A stretch of 64,000 nt of DNA from Treponema sp. (lineage in GTDB: Bacteria > Spirochaetota > Spirochaetia > Treponematales > Treponemataceae): the NCBI GenBank assembly GCA_017470605.1, contig JAFUYH010000030.1, positions 62,001 to 126,000 of the forward strand, written 5' to 3'. The notes below the pieces were generated by a model. That model made no database searches, was not told the DNA's origin, and worked only from the letters and a program-made list of their open reading frames with translations. The translations under genes were made by a program, and so were the position numbers. Positions within the stretch are counted from its first letter, which is position 1. Every line of letters begins with the position of its first letter. Below are positions 54,321 through 62,390 of this stretch, piece after piece.

Positions 54321-55958
54321 ATGTACGGAAATTACCTTGACGATGCTGCGAAAATCGTAGCTGAAAAACGCGAAGAAAACCTTAAATTTGAACATGCTCG
54401 TCTTACTGCAGAAGAAAAAGACGATCTTCTTTTGAAGTTCCACCCGGACCGCATTAAGGAACAGTTCACAGAACTCAAAATCGGCCCGAACAAGGGACAG
54501 AAGGCTCCAATTGAACTGGCAGAAATGCTTCAGGCAAAACCACGTCTTGAACCAGAGAAAATTGACCTTAATCACATCGATTATGAATCTGACGTTCTTG
54601 TAATTGGTGGTGGTGGAGCTGGAACCTCTGCAGCTATCATGGCTTCTGAAGCCGGAGCAAAAGTACTTCTGGTAACAAAACTCCGTGTCGGTGATGCAAA
54701 CACTATGATGGCTGAAGGTGGAATTCAGGCTGCAGACAAGCCAAACGACTCACCTGCACAGCACTATCTGGACGCTTTTGGTGGCGGACACTTTGACGGA
54801 AAACCGGAACTTGTATACACACTCGTAAACAAGGCTCCATCTGTAATCAAATGGCTTAACGACCTTGGTGTTGAATTTGACAAGATGCCAGACGGTACAA
54901 TGGTAACAACACATGGTGGTGGAACAAGCCGCAAGCGTATGCACGCATGTAAGGACTATTCTGGTGCTGAAATCATGCGTACACTCCGCGATGAAACTTT
55001 CAACCGCGCAGACCAGATTACTGTAGTAGACTTTACAGCTGCCATCGAAATCATCAAGAACGAAAAAGGCGAGGCTGCCGGTGCTGTATTGATGAACATT
55101 GAAACTGGAGAAATCCGCATTGCTAAGGCTAAGGTTGTAATCATTGCAACTGGAGGTGCCGGACGTATGCACTATCAGGGCTTCCCAACTTCTAACCACT
55201 ACGGTGCTACAGCAGACGGTCTTGTAATTGCAAACCGCGCTGGTGCAAAGCTTCTCTATCAGGATTCCTTGCAGTATCACCCTACTGGAGCTGCTTACCC
55301 AACTCAGATTCTTGGTAAACTCGTAACAGAAAAAGTTCGCTCTCTTGGAGCAAAACTTATCAATAAAGACGGTGAAGTTTATATTCACCCTCTCGAAACT
55401 CGTGACGTAAATGCTTCCGGTATTATCCGCGAGGTTCGCGAAGGCCGCGGTGTTCATAATGATGTACAGGATGCTGTATGGCTCGACACCCCGATGATTG
55501 AAATGATTCATGGTGAAGGAACAATCCTTAAATCTATTCCTGCCATGTACAACATGTTCATTAAGTATGGTATTGATATCCGCAAGGAACCAATTCTTGT
55601 TTACCCAACCCTCCACTATCAGAATGGTGGTGTAGAAATTGACAAGACCTGTCACACTAACGTTGCTAACCTCCTGGTAGCAGGTGAAGCATCTGGTGGT
55701 GTTCACGGAACAAACCGTCTTATGGGTAACTCACTTCTGGACGTAGTTGTATTCGGACGTGAAGCCGGTATCGAAGCTGGAAAGATTTTCAAGGATATCA
55801 AATTGAGCGATAAACTTAATCTTGACCATGTAAAGGCATTCGAAAAAGAAAGAGCCGCTGCAAAGATTGAAGGCGACGCTGTTTCTCCAAAAATCCTGCC
55901 GACATACCATCACGGCAACCCGGAATTTGACAAGGAAATTCCTGGCGCTACACTTTAG
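54321..55958 (+). CDS. Fumarate reductase flavoprotein subunit (soluble, non-covalent FAD type)
   Basis: 545 residues, a little shorter than membrane FrdA (about 600). FAD is bound by VLVIGGGGAGTSAAIMASEAG (about 93-113) and HGTNRLMGNSLLD. The position of the histidine that links FAD covalently in E. coli FrdA is asparagine (N127 in ANTMMAEGG), so FAD should be non-covalent. Residues matching the fumarate active site are present: H320 (YHPTGA), TEKVR, the TRD arginine, H432 (LHYQNGG) and R466. It probably reduces fumarate to succinate. An 85-residue N-terminal extension precedes the FAD fold. GGAGG precedes the ATG. Confidence 0.9.
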   Translation: MYGNYLDDAAKIVAEKREENLKFEHARLTAEEKDDLLLKFHPDRIKEQFTELKIGPNKGQKAPIELAEMLQAKPRLEPEKIDLNHIDYESDVLVIGGGGAGTSAAIMASEAGAKVLLVTKLRVGDANTMMAEGGIQAADKPNDSPAQHYLDAFGGGHFDGKPELVYTLVNKAPSVIKWLNDLGVEFDKMPDGTMVTTHGGGTSRKRMHACKDYSGAEIMRTLRDETFNRADQITVVDFTAAIEIIKNEKGEAAGAVLMNIETGEIRIAKAKVVIIATGGAGRMHYQGFPTSNHYGATADGLVIANRAGAKLLYQDSLQYHPTGAAYPTQILGKLVTEKVRSLGAKLINKDGEVYIHPLETRDVNASGIIREVREGRGVHNDVQDAVWLDTPMIEMIHGEGTILKSIPAMYNMFIKYGIDIRKEPILVYPTLHYQNGGVEIDKTCHTNVANLLVAGEASGGVHGTNRLMGNSLLDVVVFGREAGIEAGKIFKDIKLSDKLNLDHVKAFEKERAAAKIEGDAVSPKILPTYHHGNPEFDKEIPGATL

Positions 55959-55964
55959 ACTAAC

Positions 55965-56018
55965 GTCATCTCGAATTTATTTCGGGATCTATAGATGCTG
56001 AAACAAGTTCAGCATGAC
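55965..56018. repeat. Inverted pair of REP-like palindromes after the fumarate reductase genes
   Basis: A 26-base unit at 55965-55990 (GTCATCTCGAA...CGGGATCT) is opposed by a second 26-base unit at 55993-56018 (AGATGCTGAA...CAGCATGAC). The second equals the unit at 25890-25915 in the other orientation but for one base. The opposed pair resembles a REPIN and could fold into one long hairpin. Confidence 0.75.
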
Positions 56019-56026
56019 AAAAAAAA

Positions 56027-56054
56027 GCAGGCACTTCCACAGTGCCTGCTTTTT
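56027..56054. terminator. Terminator after the fumarate reductase genes
   Basis: Nine-base arms GCAGGCACT/AGTGCCTGC around a 5-base loop, followed by TTTTT; an A-run precedes the stem, so it could act on both strands. It lies 28 bases before the transporter start. Confidence 0.75.
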
Positions 56055-56081
56055 CATTATACTGTATATAGAGGTATTACA

Positions 56082-57308
56082 ATGGTTCTTTTTGGTGGAA
56101 TCTTATCAATCAAAACAATTAGTTTTTTAGTTTTCTGTGTATTCGTAATCGCTGGATTAGGATACCTGCTTGGTAGAATCACAATTAAAGGTGTTTCTCT
56201 GGGAACTGCGGGTGTATTTATCGTAGCTCTTCTCTTTGGTGCCTTCCTTTATACTCCGCTGGCAAATCAGCTAAAAGTAAGCGGCACAACTTATGTTTCA
56301 AACGCACTGAAGATTGTAGAAAATCTTGGTTTGATTCTGTTTGTAACTTCTGTCGGCTTTATTGCAGGTCCAAGTTTCTTTGGTGATTTGAAAAAGAACT
56401 TCAAATCTTACATCCTACTTGGCGTAATCATTATCCTTGTTGGCGGACTTTCCTGCGCAGCTTGTATTGTTTTTGATAATAAAGTATTTGGCCGCGACCT
56501 TGAAGAAGTTTCTGCAATGCTCGTTGGACTCCTTTCAGGTTCCCTTACTTCTACACCAGCCTTCTCTGCTGCTAAAGCTACAGTAACACAGGGTGGCGTA
56601 ATTGACTACGAAGCAATTGTTGCAGTAGGACACGGAATTGCATATCTTTTTGGTGTAGTTGGAGTTGTTCTTTTTGTTCAGCTTGTTCCAAAGTTTGCAA
56701 AGGCAGATATGGAAGCAGAACGTGCAAAACTTTCTGAATCTGCTCCAGAAGCCCCTTCTAAACTTACAGGTTCAGAACTCATTCTTGACCCATTTGGATT
56801 CTGTGCATTCTCAATTGTAGCAGTTTTAGGGGTTTTCTTCGGTTCATTTAAGTTCGGAAACTTTTCACTTACAACAACAGGCGGCTGTCTGATTCTTTCT
56901 TTGATTTTCGGTCATTTCCAGAAAATCGGAAAAATCTGCATTATGCCGCAGGAAGCAACTCTTAAAGTTTTCCGCGAACTTGGACTCATGCTCTTCCTTA
57001 TTGGTGCCGGGGTTGCAGGCGGTGCAAGTTTTGTAAAATATTTTGAATGGGTATACTTTATCTACGGAATTATCATGACAATGCTTCCAATGATTATCGG
57101 ATTCATCTTTGCAAAGATTGTTCTAAAGCTCAATCTTTTGAACAATCTTGGTTCAATCTGTGGAGGTATGACTTCTACCCCGGCTCTTGGAACATTGATT
57201 TCTACTGCTGGAACAGAAAAAGTTGCAGGTGCCTATGCTTCAACTTACCCGATTGCACTCGTAGCAGTTGTTCTTGTTTCACAGTTCCTGATTATTATTT
57301 TCCGGTAA
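56082..57308 (+). CDS. AspT/SucE-like putative aspartate or dicarboxylate exchanger
   Basis: 408-residue membrane protein with about ten helices in two similar halves (SLTSTPAFSAAKATV and GGMTSTPALGTLIST are the repeated pore motifs). It fits the aspartate:alanine exchanger (AAE) family. The usual TrkA-C domains between the halves are missing, so it is shorter than AspT (about 540-560). A succinate exporter of Corynebacterium (SucE) belongs to this family. The start MVLFGG has AGAGG upstream; the earlier in-frame ATG lies in the terminator region. Succinate export is inferred from neighbours. Confidence 0.75.
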   Translation: MVLFGGILSIKTISFLVFCVFVIAGLGYLLGRITIKGVSLGTAGVFIVALLFGAFLYTPLANQLKVSGTTYVSNALKIVENLGLILFVTSVGFIAGPSFFGDLKKNFKSYILLGVIIILVGGLSCAACIVFDNKVFGRDLEEVSAMLVGLLSGSLTSTPAFSAAKATVTQGGVIDYEAIVAVGHGIAYLFGVVGVVLFVQLVPKFAKADMEAERAKLSESAPEAPSKLTGSELILDPFGFCAFSIVAVLGVFFGSFKFGNFSLTTTGGCLILSLIFGHFQKIGKICIMPQEATLKVFRELGLMLFLIGAGVAGGASFVKYFEWVYFIYGIIMTMLPMIIGFIFAKIVLKLNLLNNLGSICGGMTSTPALGTLISTAGTEKVAGAYASTYPIALVAVVLVSQFLIIIFR

Positions 57309-57332
57309 AGCCTATAATCGAAGAACCGTAAA

Positions 57333-57444
57333 AAAATGGGCTGCGACAGCGGGCCATTTTAGGTTCATCGAAAAAACGGCTCAGAGGCAAGCTATGCTTG
57401 CCGACAAAACGGTGTTTTCGACAAGCTCTACCACCGTTTTTTTT
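57333..57444. repeat. Intergenic cluster of hairpins, including a terminator
   Basis: Three palindromes lie in sequence: AAAATGG/CCATTTT (57333-57360), GGCAAGC/GCTTGCC (57386-57402) and AAACGGTG/CACCGTTT (57407-57439) with eight T to 57444. The last is a good plus-strand terminator for the exporter, and its core matches the GGTGGTT-type repeat at 53574 on the other strand. Confidence 0.7.
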
Positions 57445-57448
57445 ATGC

Positions 57449-60397
57449 TTATTTAGATGTCATATTTATTACACCATCCCAGTTTTCTGGAATGCCGTTC
57501 TGAATAAAGTTCTTACAACGGTCTGCAAAAACAAGCGCAGTTGATTTACATTCATACTTATCTTTCAGAATTTCTTTTTTCATTTCTTCAACAGGGTCTT
57601 CTATTGTTTCAAAGATTCTATGAGCGTCTACAAAAAGTTTTCCTGCATTAACAAAATCTCTTTTAAGATATTTATCCAGCGCTTCATGGAATACATCTAT
57701 TTCTTCTTTTTGAGCAGATGTCAGTTCGTTCGTAAAACCAACAACATTATAAAGCTGAACTGGAGTTGAACGACCAACAACCCGGACTTTGTCCAGTCTT
57801 CTTACCGTTATCTTGTCTTTGTTTTCTCCTGTATTGGCCAGATTCCAGGTTGAATCAGAACACATAATCCAGGAATTATACGCTTTATTTACCCCTTCCA
57901 GACGGCTTGCAAGGTTTACCGTATCACCAATCATTGTATAGTTTAACTTACTGAACTGATCAGTCTTACTTCCCATAAGGCCGACAAAGGCTTCTCCTGA
58001 ATTTAAGCCGATTCTAGTCTGCAAAGGCATAAGCTGAACTTTTACATCATTCCCGTTTACATCCTTAATCATCTTAGGATTAAACATTTCTTTATGGCTG
58101 GTATTAAAGTCAACTTCTACTTTTTTCATTCTTATGGAAGAATCAAGACACAAATATGCCCATTCAAGCGGAGTATGTGTATTCATCGGATCTGGAGCAC
58201 CAAACATAGAAATGATGGCATCACCTTCATACTTGTCTATATTACAATTGTTGAAAAGGATTTCATTAGACATTTCACCCAAATATTCATTTAAAATTTC
58301 AATAAGTTTATTTGGACCTTCATCTCCATACATTTTACCGATACTTTCACTAAGGGTAGAAAACTTCTGAACATCAGAGAAAAGAGCCGTAATCGTCTTT
58401 TTTTCACCTTTAGTCTTAAATGCATCCGGATTTTTTCTTAATTCTTCAACAGTATCTTTGTTTGCAAATGAAGAAGCAATCTGTGTAATGAACTGCTTTT
58501 CTTTTACGCTTTCATAGAAACGGTATGCAATGCAAGCAAGTAAATCTGCCGCAAGATAGAAAATGGTACCGATAAAAGGTATATAATAATTTGAATATAC
58601 GAATAGACCACCCCAGACAAGACAGTATACAAGGTAAAGAATAAAATAAAGAATATTCTGCATTAAATTAGAAAAGCCGGAAAAAGCAAGTACAATAAAA
58701 GCAAGCAATACTGCCATTCCAAAACCAATATACCATGGTATAAAGTTTATAAAAGATTCTGTAAGCAGGGTGTTCAGAATATTTGCGTGAATTGCAACAT
58801 TTTCATATTTTCGCATAAATGGTGTAGCACCAAGATCTGTTGTAGAAGTAGCAGTGTTTCCGATAATACAGTAGGCATTGTTAAAAGTTTTGGACATTAA
58901 ATCAAAAGATGAAGTATACTCCAAATAATCTTCTTTAAGCCAGTTAAAATACTGGATAAAATCAGCACGCAAGATGTCTATAGTTTCCTTGTCTATAACT
59001 TCAGTAAGCTGGTCAAGTCTGTTTAAAATAGATGTTAAATAATCAGAATCGATGTAAAGTTTTATTCCGTCATAAAATTCTTTTCGCAGACCAAAATATT
59101 CATCATATTCTTCCTGAGTGATACCATCTATCACAGAGCCGTCTGCATTATAGCCATTACATTTTGCAAGAAGAGCATCCTTCATGTCCTGAATAGAAAA
59201 GTACAGATCCATCAGTTTTTGTGCTTCCAAGGTATATGCCATTTCAAAATCATCTTCACCAATAATAATCTGAGACCAGATGGCAGAAAGAGTGTTTACA
59301 ATGTTTTCTTCGTTAATATCAAGGCTTAAAATATTTATGATTGATTCGTTGTGAAAGGCTTCTGCAAATTCTCCTTTTTTCCAGCTGATTAACATTCTTC
59401 CATGAGGATCAAGCGGGATTTTTACATCCCCCTCTTTATTTAAATATTCATTTTTAACATCATGAATAATAAGTTTGTCTTTTGTTCTTGTAATATCACC
59501 TGCACCAACTATATCCAGATAAGGACCAAATGCAAGCTGGGCAATATACTGGCCTTCATATTCATAAAGCAGCTGCATTCTTCTACGCACACCATCAATA
59601 TCAATTACAGAGTTTGTAAAGTTTGCTCCATAAGCCCTTTTTATAAGTTCATACAAGGCAGGTGTAAAGCCTGGAGTTTCAAGAGCCTCTTTAGTTGTAA
59701 AATTATTACCTCTTTTTATAAGTGCGTCATCATCCTGTACATCATTGAGAAGAATTCTTTTTTTGATATAATCAATTTCATCCCTATCAGGAAGATAGCC
59801 CAGATCCATATGATTTATAGTCAGATATGATTTTCCAAAGAACTGCAGGCATCTGGCAAAATAATCATCATTATTTCGGGCCATATTATTTGAAATATAA
59901 TCATTTAATTCATCAAACAGCTGATCAACATTTTCATGAGCCAGTTCATCTGTGTAACGAGATATATCTTCGGCAGGAAGAAGCCCGGAATCAATTCCGC
60001 TTTTTAGCTGCTCAAGGAGAGTTTTCATTTCAATCCTGCTGTTTTCTACATAACTATTAATTTTTTCTTCGGCTGCAGGAGCAATTCCATTTTTAGAAGG
60101 TGAAATATATTCAATATCGAATATTGCAGAATCAGCCCCCAGCTCTTTCATCCTCAAAAGGCTGCCTGCAATAACATCCCTGCTCCAGGGCCATTCTCCA
60201 AGCCTGTTTATTGATTCATCATCAATCTTTACAAGTACAATATTATCTACAACAGGAGGCTGTTTTCTAAGTGCACTTAAAGCATCATAAAGACGGAAGT
60301 CCAACTTCTGAAAAATATTAAAATAACAAAAAGTACCAAAAACAATAAGAACTAAAATTTTAATTAAAGCTGTAAATAATAGATTTTTTTTCTTCAT
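57449..60397 (-). CDS. CHASE2-domain class III adenylate/guanylate cyclase
   Basis: 982 residues. A membrane helix at about 9-27 is followed by a large outer CHASE2 region (DNIVLVKIDDESINRLGEWPWSR and DSAIFDIEYISP are its hallmarks) with a long helical insertion, then three helices at about 555-640, and a cyclase domain with metal-binding aspartates in TALFSDVQKFSTLSE and GDAIISMFGAPD. A helical tail like that of the 35 kb cyclase closes it (EHAL-type helices then NWDGVINM). It should turn an outside signal into cAMP or cGMP. Its promoter is TTTACA-17-TATAAT with a leaderless layout. It appears monocistronic. Confidence 0.9.
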   Translation of the reverse strand: MKKKNLLFTALIKILVLIVFGTFCYFNIFQKLDFRLYDALSALRKQPPVVDNIVLVKIDDESINRLGEWPWSRDVIAGSLLRMKELGADSAIFDIEYISPSKNGIAPAAEEKINSYVENSRIEMKTLLEQLKSGIDSGLLPAEDISRYTDELAHENVDQLFDELNDYISNNMARNNDDYFARCLQFFGKSYLTINHMDLGYLPDRDEIDYIKKRILLNDVQDDDALIKRGNNFTTKEALETPGFTPALYELIKRAYGANFTNSVIDIDGVRRRMQLLYEYEGQYIAQLAFGPYLDIVGAGDITRTKDKLIIHDVKNEYLNKEGDVKIPLDPHGRMLISWKKGEFAEAFHNESIINILSLDINEENIVNTLSAIWSQIIIGEDDFEMAYTLEAQKLMDLYFSIQDMKDALLAKCNGYNADGSVIDGITQEEYDEYFGLRKEFYDGIKLYIDSDYLTSILNRLDQLTEVIDKETIDILRADFIQYFNWLKEDYLEYTSSFDLMSKTFNNAYCIIGNTATSTTDLGATPFMRKYENVAIHANILNTLLTESFINFIPWYIGFGMAVLLAFIVLAFSGFSNLMQNILYFILYLVYCLVWGGLFVYSNYYIPFIGTIFYLAADLLACIAYRFYESVKEKQFITQIASSFANKDTVEELRKNPDAFKTKGEKKTITALFSDVQKFSTLSESIGKMYGDEGPNKLIEILNEYLGEMSNEILFNNCNIDKYEGDAIISMFGAPDPMNTHTPLEWAYLCLDSSIRMKKVEVDFNTSHKEMFNPKMIKDVNGNDVKVQLMPLQTRIGLNSGEAFVGLMGSKTDQFSKLNYTMIGDTVNLASRLEGVNKAYNSWIMCSDSTWNLANTGENKDKITVRRLDKVRVVGRSTPVQLYNVVGFTNELTSAQKEEIDVFHEALDKYLKRDFVNAGKLFVDAHRIFETIEDPVEEMKKEILKDKYECKSTALVFADRCKNFIQNGIPENWDGVINMTSK

Positions 60398-60403
60398 ATC
60401 AAA

Positions 60404-60432
60404 ATTATAACAGAAAAAAATACATCTGTAAA
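60404..60432 (-). promoter_or_regulatory. Promoter of the CHASE2 cyclase, leaderless layout
   Basis: On the minus strand TTTACA, 17 bases, TATAAT, then six bases and the ATG. Transcription is expected at the start codon, and no ribosome site is present. Confidence 0.65.
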
Positions 60433-60458
60433 AATAATTTTAACTATAATAGAAAGAA

Positions 60459-61166
60459 TTAGAATTTATAAGAATCAAGGGCTATTTTTGCAGCAGCCTG
60501 TTCTGCATCCTTTTTATTTTTGCCTTTTGCAGGGCCAAAAACCTGATTTCCTAAAGTTACCGTTACAGAAAAAATCTGGTCATGTTCAGGTCCATTTCTG
60601 TCTACAACCTGATATACAGGATATGAACGATGGGTTTTCTGAAATTTTTCCTGAAGCTGAGTCTTAAAATCCTTCATTCCGTAAGTACAGACTTTATGAA
60701 TTTCATTTTTAATAAAAGAAAGCACAAAACTCTCTGCTTTTTTATATCCGGAATCCAGATAATAGGCCCCGATTATCGCTTCCATGCAATCTGCAAGAAT
60801 AGCAGGTTTCGTACGGCCTCCACTCATCTCTTCCCCATGTCCCATTACAAGAAGTTTATCAACACCCATAGAAAGTGCAATGGGAGCAAGAGCCTTTTCT
60901 GAAACAACGGCAGATTTGATTTTAGCCAAATCTCCTTCCGGATTTTCTAATGTTCTATAAAGATAAGAGGCAGTTACCATTCCTAAAACTGAATCACCTA
61001 AAAATTCAAGTCTTTCATTATTTTTTGCATTCTTCTGTTCATTAGTTAAAGAACGATGATGAAAAGCCTGGTCTAAAAGAGTTACATCGGAAAAAGTGAT
61101 TTTCTGCGCTTTACAAAAGGCTGTCAGACTGGAAATTCTATCTTTATTCAAGTTATTAATTTTCAT
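60459..61166 (-). CDS. rnc: Ribonuclease III
   Basis: 235 residues. Double-strand-specific endoribonuclease for rRNA and other RNAs. The catalytic signature NERLEFLGDSVLGMV is in the first half; a dsRNA-binding domain fills the last 70 residues (FKTQLQEKFQKTHRSYPVYQ, AAAKIALDSYKF). It lies downstream of acpP on the same strand, as in many bacteria, but with a terminator between. Confidence 0.96.
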   Translation of the reverse strand: MKINNLNKDRISSLTAFCKAQKITFSDVTLLDQAFHHRSLTNEQKNAKNNERLEFLGDSVLGMVTASYLYRTLENPEGDLAKIKSAVVSEKALAPIALSMGVDKLLVMGHGEEMSGGRTKPAILADCMEAIIGAYYLDSGYKKAESFVLSFIKNEIHKVCTYGMKDFKTQLQEKFQKTHRSYPVYQVVDRNGPEHDQIFSVTVTLGNQVFGPAKGKNKKDAEQAAAKIALDSYKF

Positions 61167-61195
61167 AAATTATGTATCTGGAATTAACGTATAAA

Positions 61196-61225
61196 ATAAA
61201 AAAAAGCACAAGTCTTTACTTGTGC
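61196..61225 (-). terminator. Terminator between acpP and rnc
   Basis: On the minus strand GCACAAGT/ACTTGTGC arms with a short AAAG loop are followed by about nine T. Confidence 0.8.
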
Positions 61226-61254
61226 CTTTTCAGATTCTGTTCAAAGAAAACTAA

Positions 61255-61494
61255 TTACTTTCCCTGTTCAGATTTGATGTAGTCGTAAGCATCACGAACT
61301 GTTTCAAATTCGTTTGCTTTTTCATCAGGAATGCTTACTCCCAATTCTTCTTCGATAGCATATACCAATTCATATGTATCAAGGCTATCAGCACCAAGAT
61401 CATTTCTGAAAGATGAATCCAAAGCAATCTTGCTTTCATCGATTTCAAGCTTAACAGCAATCAGTTTCTGGATTTTCTCGAACAATTCGTCCAT
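61255..61494 (-). CDS. acpP: Acyl carrier protein
   Basis: 79 residues. The phosphopantetheine serine is in GADSLDTYEL. AGGAG precedes the ATG. It carries acyl chains in fatty acid synthesis. It follows rpmF with 17 bases between. Confidence 0.97.
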   Translation of the reverse strand: MDELFEKIQKLIAVKLEIDESKIALDSSFRNDLGADSLDTYELVYAIEEELGVSIPDEKANEFETVRDAYDYIKSEQGK

Positions 61495-61511
61495 TCTTTT
61501 ACTCCTAAATA

Positions 61512-61700
61512 TTAGCCTCTTGTCTCAGGTGTAATTACCTGACGACCACGGTAGAAACCGCATTTCGGGCAAACGTGGTGTGACTGAACTAAGTTGCCGC
61601 AATTGCTACATTCAACCAGCTGCGGAGCAGTAAGTTTCATGTTGATTGTCTGGCGTCTTTTAGTAACAGCCTTAGATGTTTTCGCTCTAGGTACAGCCAT
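61512..61700 (-). CDS. rpmF: Large ribosomal subunit protein bL32
   Basis: 62 residues: MAVPRAKTSKAVTKRRQTIN and two zinc-binding CxxC motifs (CSNCGNLV, CPKCGFY). GAGG precedes the ATG. It is the first gene of the rpmF-acpP pair. Confidence 0.96.
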   Translation of the reverse strand: MAVPRAKTSKAVTKRRQTINMKLTAPQLVECSNCGNLVQSHHVCPKCGFYRGRQVITPETRG

Positions 61701-61738
61701 ATATATAACCTCACTTTAATCTGATATAACTGAGAAAT

Positions 61739-61768
61739 ATAATACAACAGTTCCAATCAGAGTGTCAA
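61739..61768 (-). promoter_or_regulatory. Promoter of rpmF-acpP
   Basis: On the minus strand TTGACA, 18-base spacer, TATTAT, about 38 bases before the rpmF ATG. Confidence 0.6.
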
Positions 61769-61840
61769 CAACCATTATAGCAATAAATGCCATTTTGTCA
61801 AACAAAATCTAACAAAATTTAAAAAAATGTCATAAAAAAA

Positions 61841-62335
61841 TCAATTTTCCTGCTCAGAGTCAGCATACTTTGCAAGAAGAGCCTTTGCAACAATATCTGG
61901 AACCATACGCGAAATATCTCCTCCAAACTGAGCAAGCTGCTTAATAGAAGATGATTTTACAATTGCATATTTTTCTTTTGACTGTAAAAAAACAGTTTCT
62001 ATGCCAGGATTCAGATTCTGGTTCATTGAAGCAAGCTCAAATTCATAAGCAAAGTCATTTGTAGAGCGCACTCCCCTAAGAAGAACTTTTGCTCCGCTTT
62101 GACGAGCATAATTTACAATCAGTCCTTTATACAGATGCACAGAAACGTTTTTATACTTTGAAACCAGTTCTTTAAGCATTTCAAACCTTTCTTCATCTGT
62201 AAAAAGATATTTTTTTTCTGGATTTACGGAAACAACTACATCAATACTGTCAAAAAGTTTTGAAGAACGTTCAATAATATCTAAATGTCCATTTGTGGGA
62301 GGATCAAAAGACCCTGCAAAAACTGCTTTTACCAT
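61841..62335 (-). CDS. coaD: Phosphopantetheine adenylyltransferase
   Basis: 164 residues. Makes dephospho-CoA from 4'-phosphopantetheine and ATP. AVFAGSFDPPTNGHLDIIERS holds the nucleotidyltransferase motif, and YAIVKSSSIKQLAQFGGDIS is the second signature region. The frame is open about 120 codons further upstream but that part is antisense to the lipoprotein gene; the MVKAVFAG start is correct. A TATTAT directly precedes the ATG and no ribosome site is seen. Confidence 0.95.
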   Translation of the reverse strand: MVKAVFAGSFDPPTNGHLDIIERSSKLFDSIDVVVSVNPEKKYLFTDEERFEMLKELVSKYKNVSVHLYKGLIVNYARQSGAKVLLRGVRSTNDFAYEFELASMNQNLNPGIETVFLQSKEKYAIVKSSSIKQLAQFGGDISRMVPDIVAKALLAKYADSEQEN

Positions 62336-62355
62336 ATAATAGAAATCTATCTCAT

Positions 62356-62384
62356 TTGACGAAAACGGGCAATAGATGTATGAT
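62356..62384 (+). promoter_or_regulatory. Promoter of the acidic lipoprotein, leaderless layout
   Basis: TTGACG, 17 bases, TATGAT, then six bases before the ATG at 62391. The expected start point is the A of that ATG. Confidence 0.65.
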
Positions 62385-62390
62385 AATGTT

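Noticed and set aside
54750-55706. A 318-codon open frame on the minus strand
   Set aside because: It lies wholly inside the flavoprotein gene, has no ribosome site, and its cysteine-rich sequence is an antisense product of the codon usage.
47003-55958. Methanogen-type CoM-S-S-CoB reduction or selenocysteine in the Hdr genes
   Set aside because: The genes are typical of bacterial Flx-Hdr sets, no coenzyme M/B genes are present, and no in-frame TGA interrupts the coding sequences.
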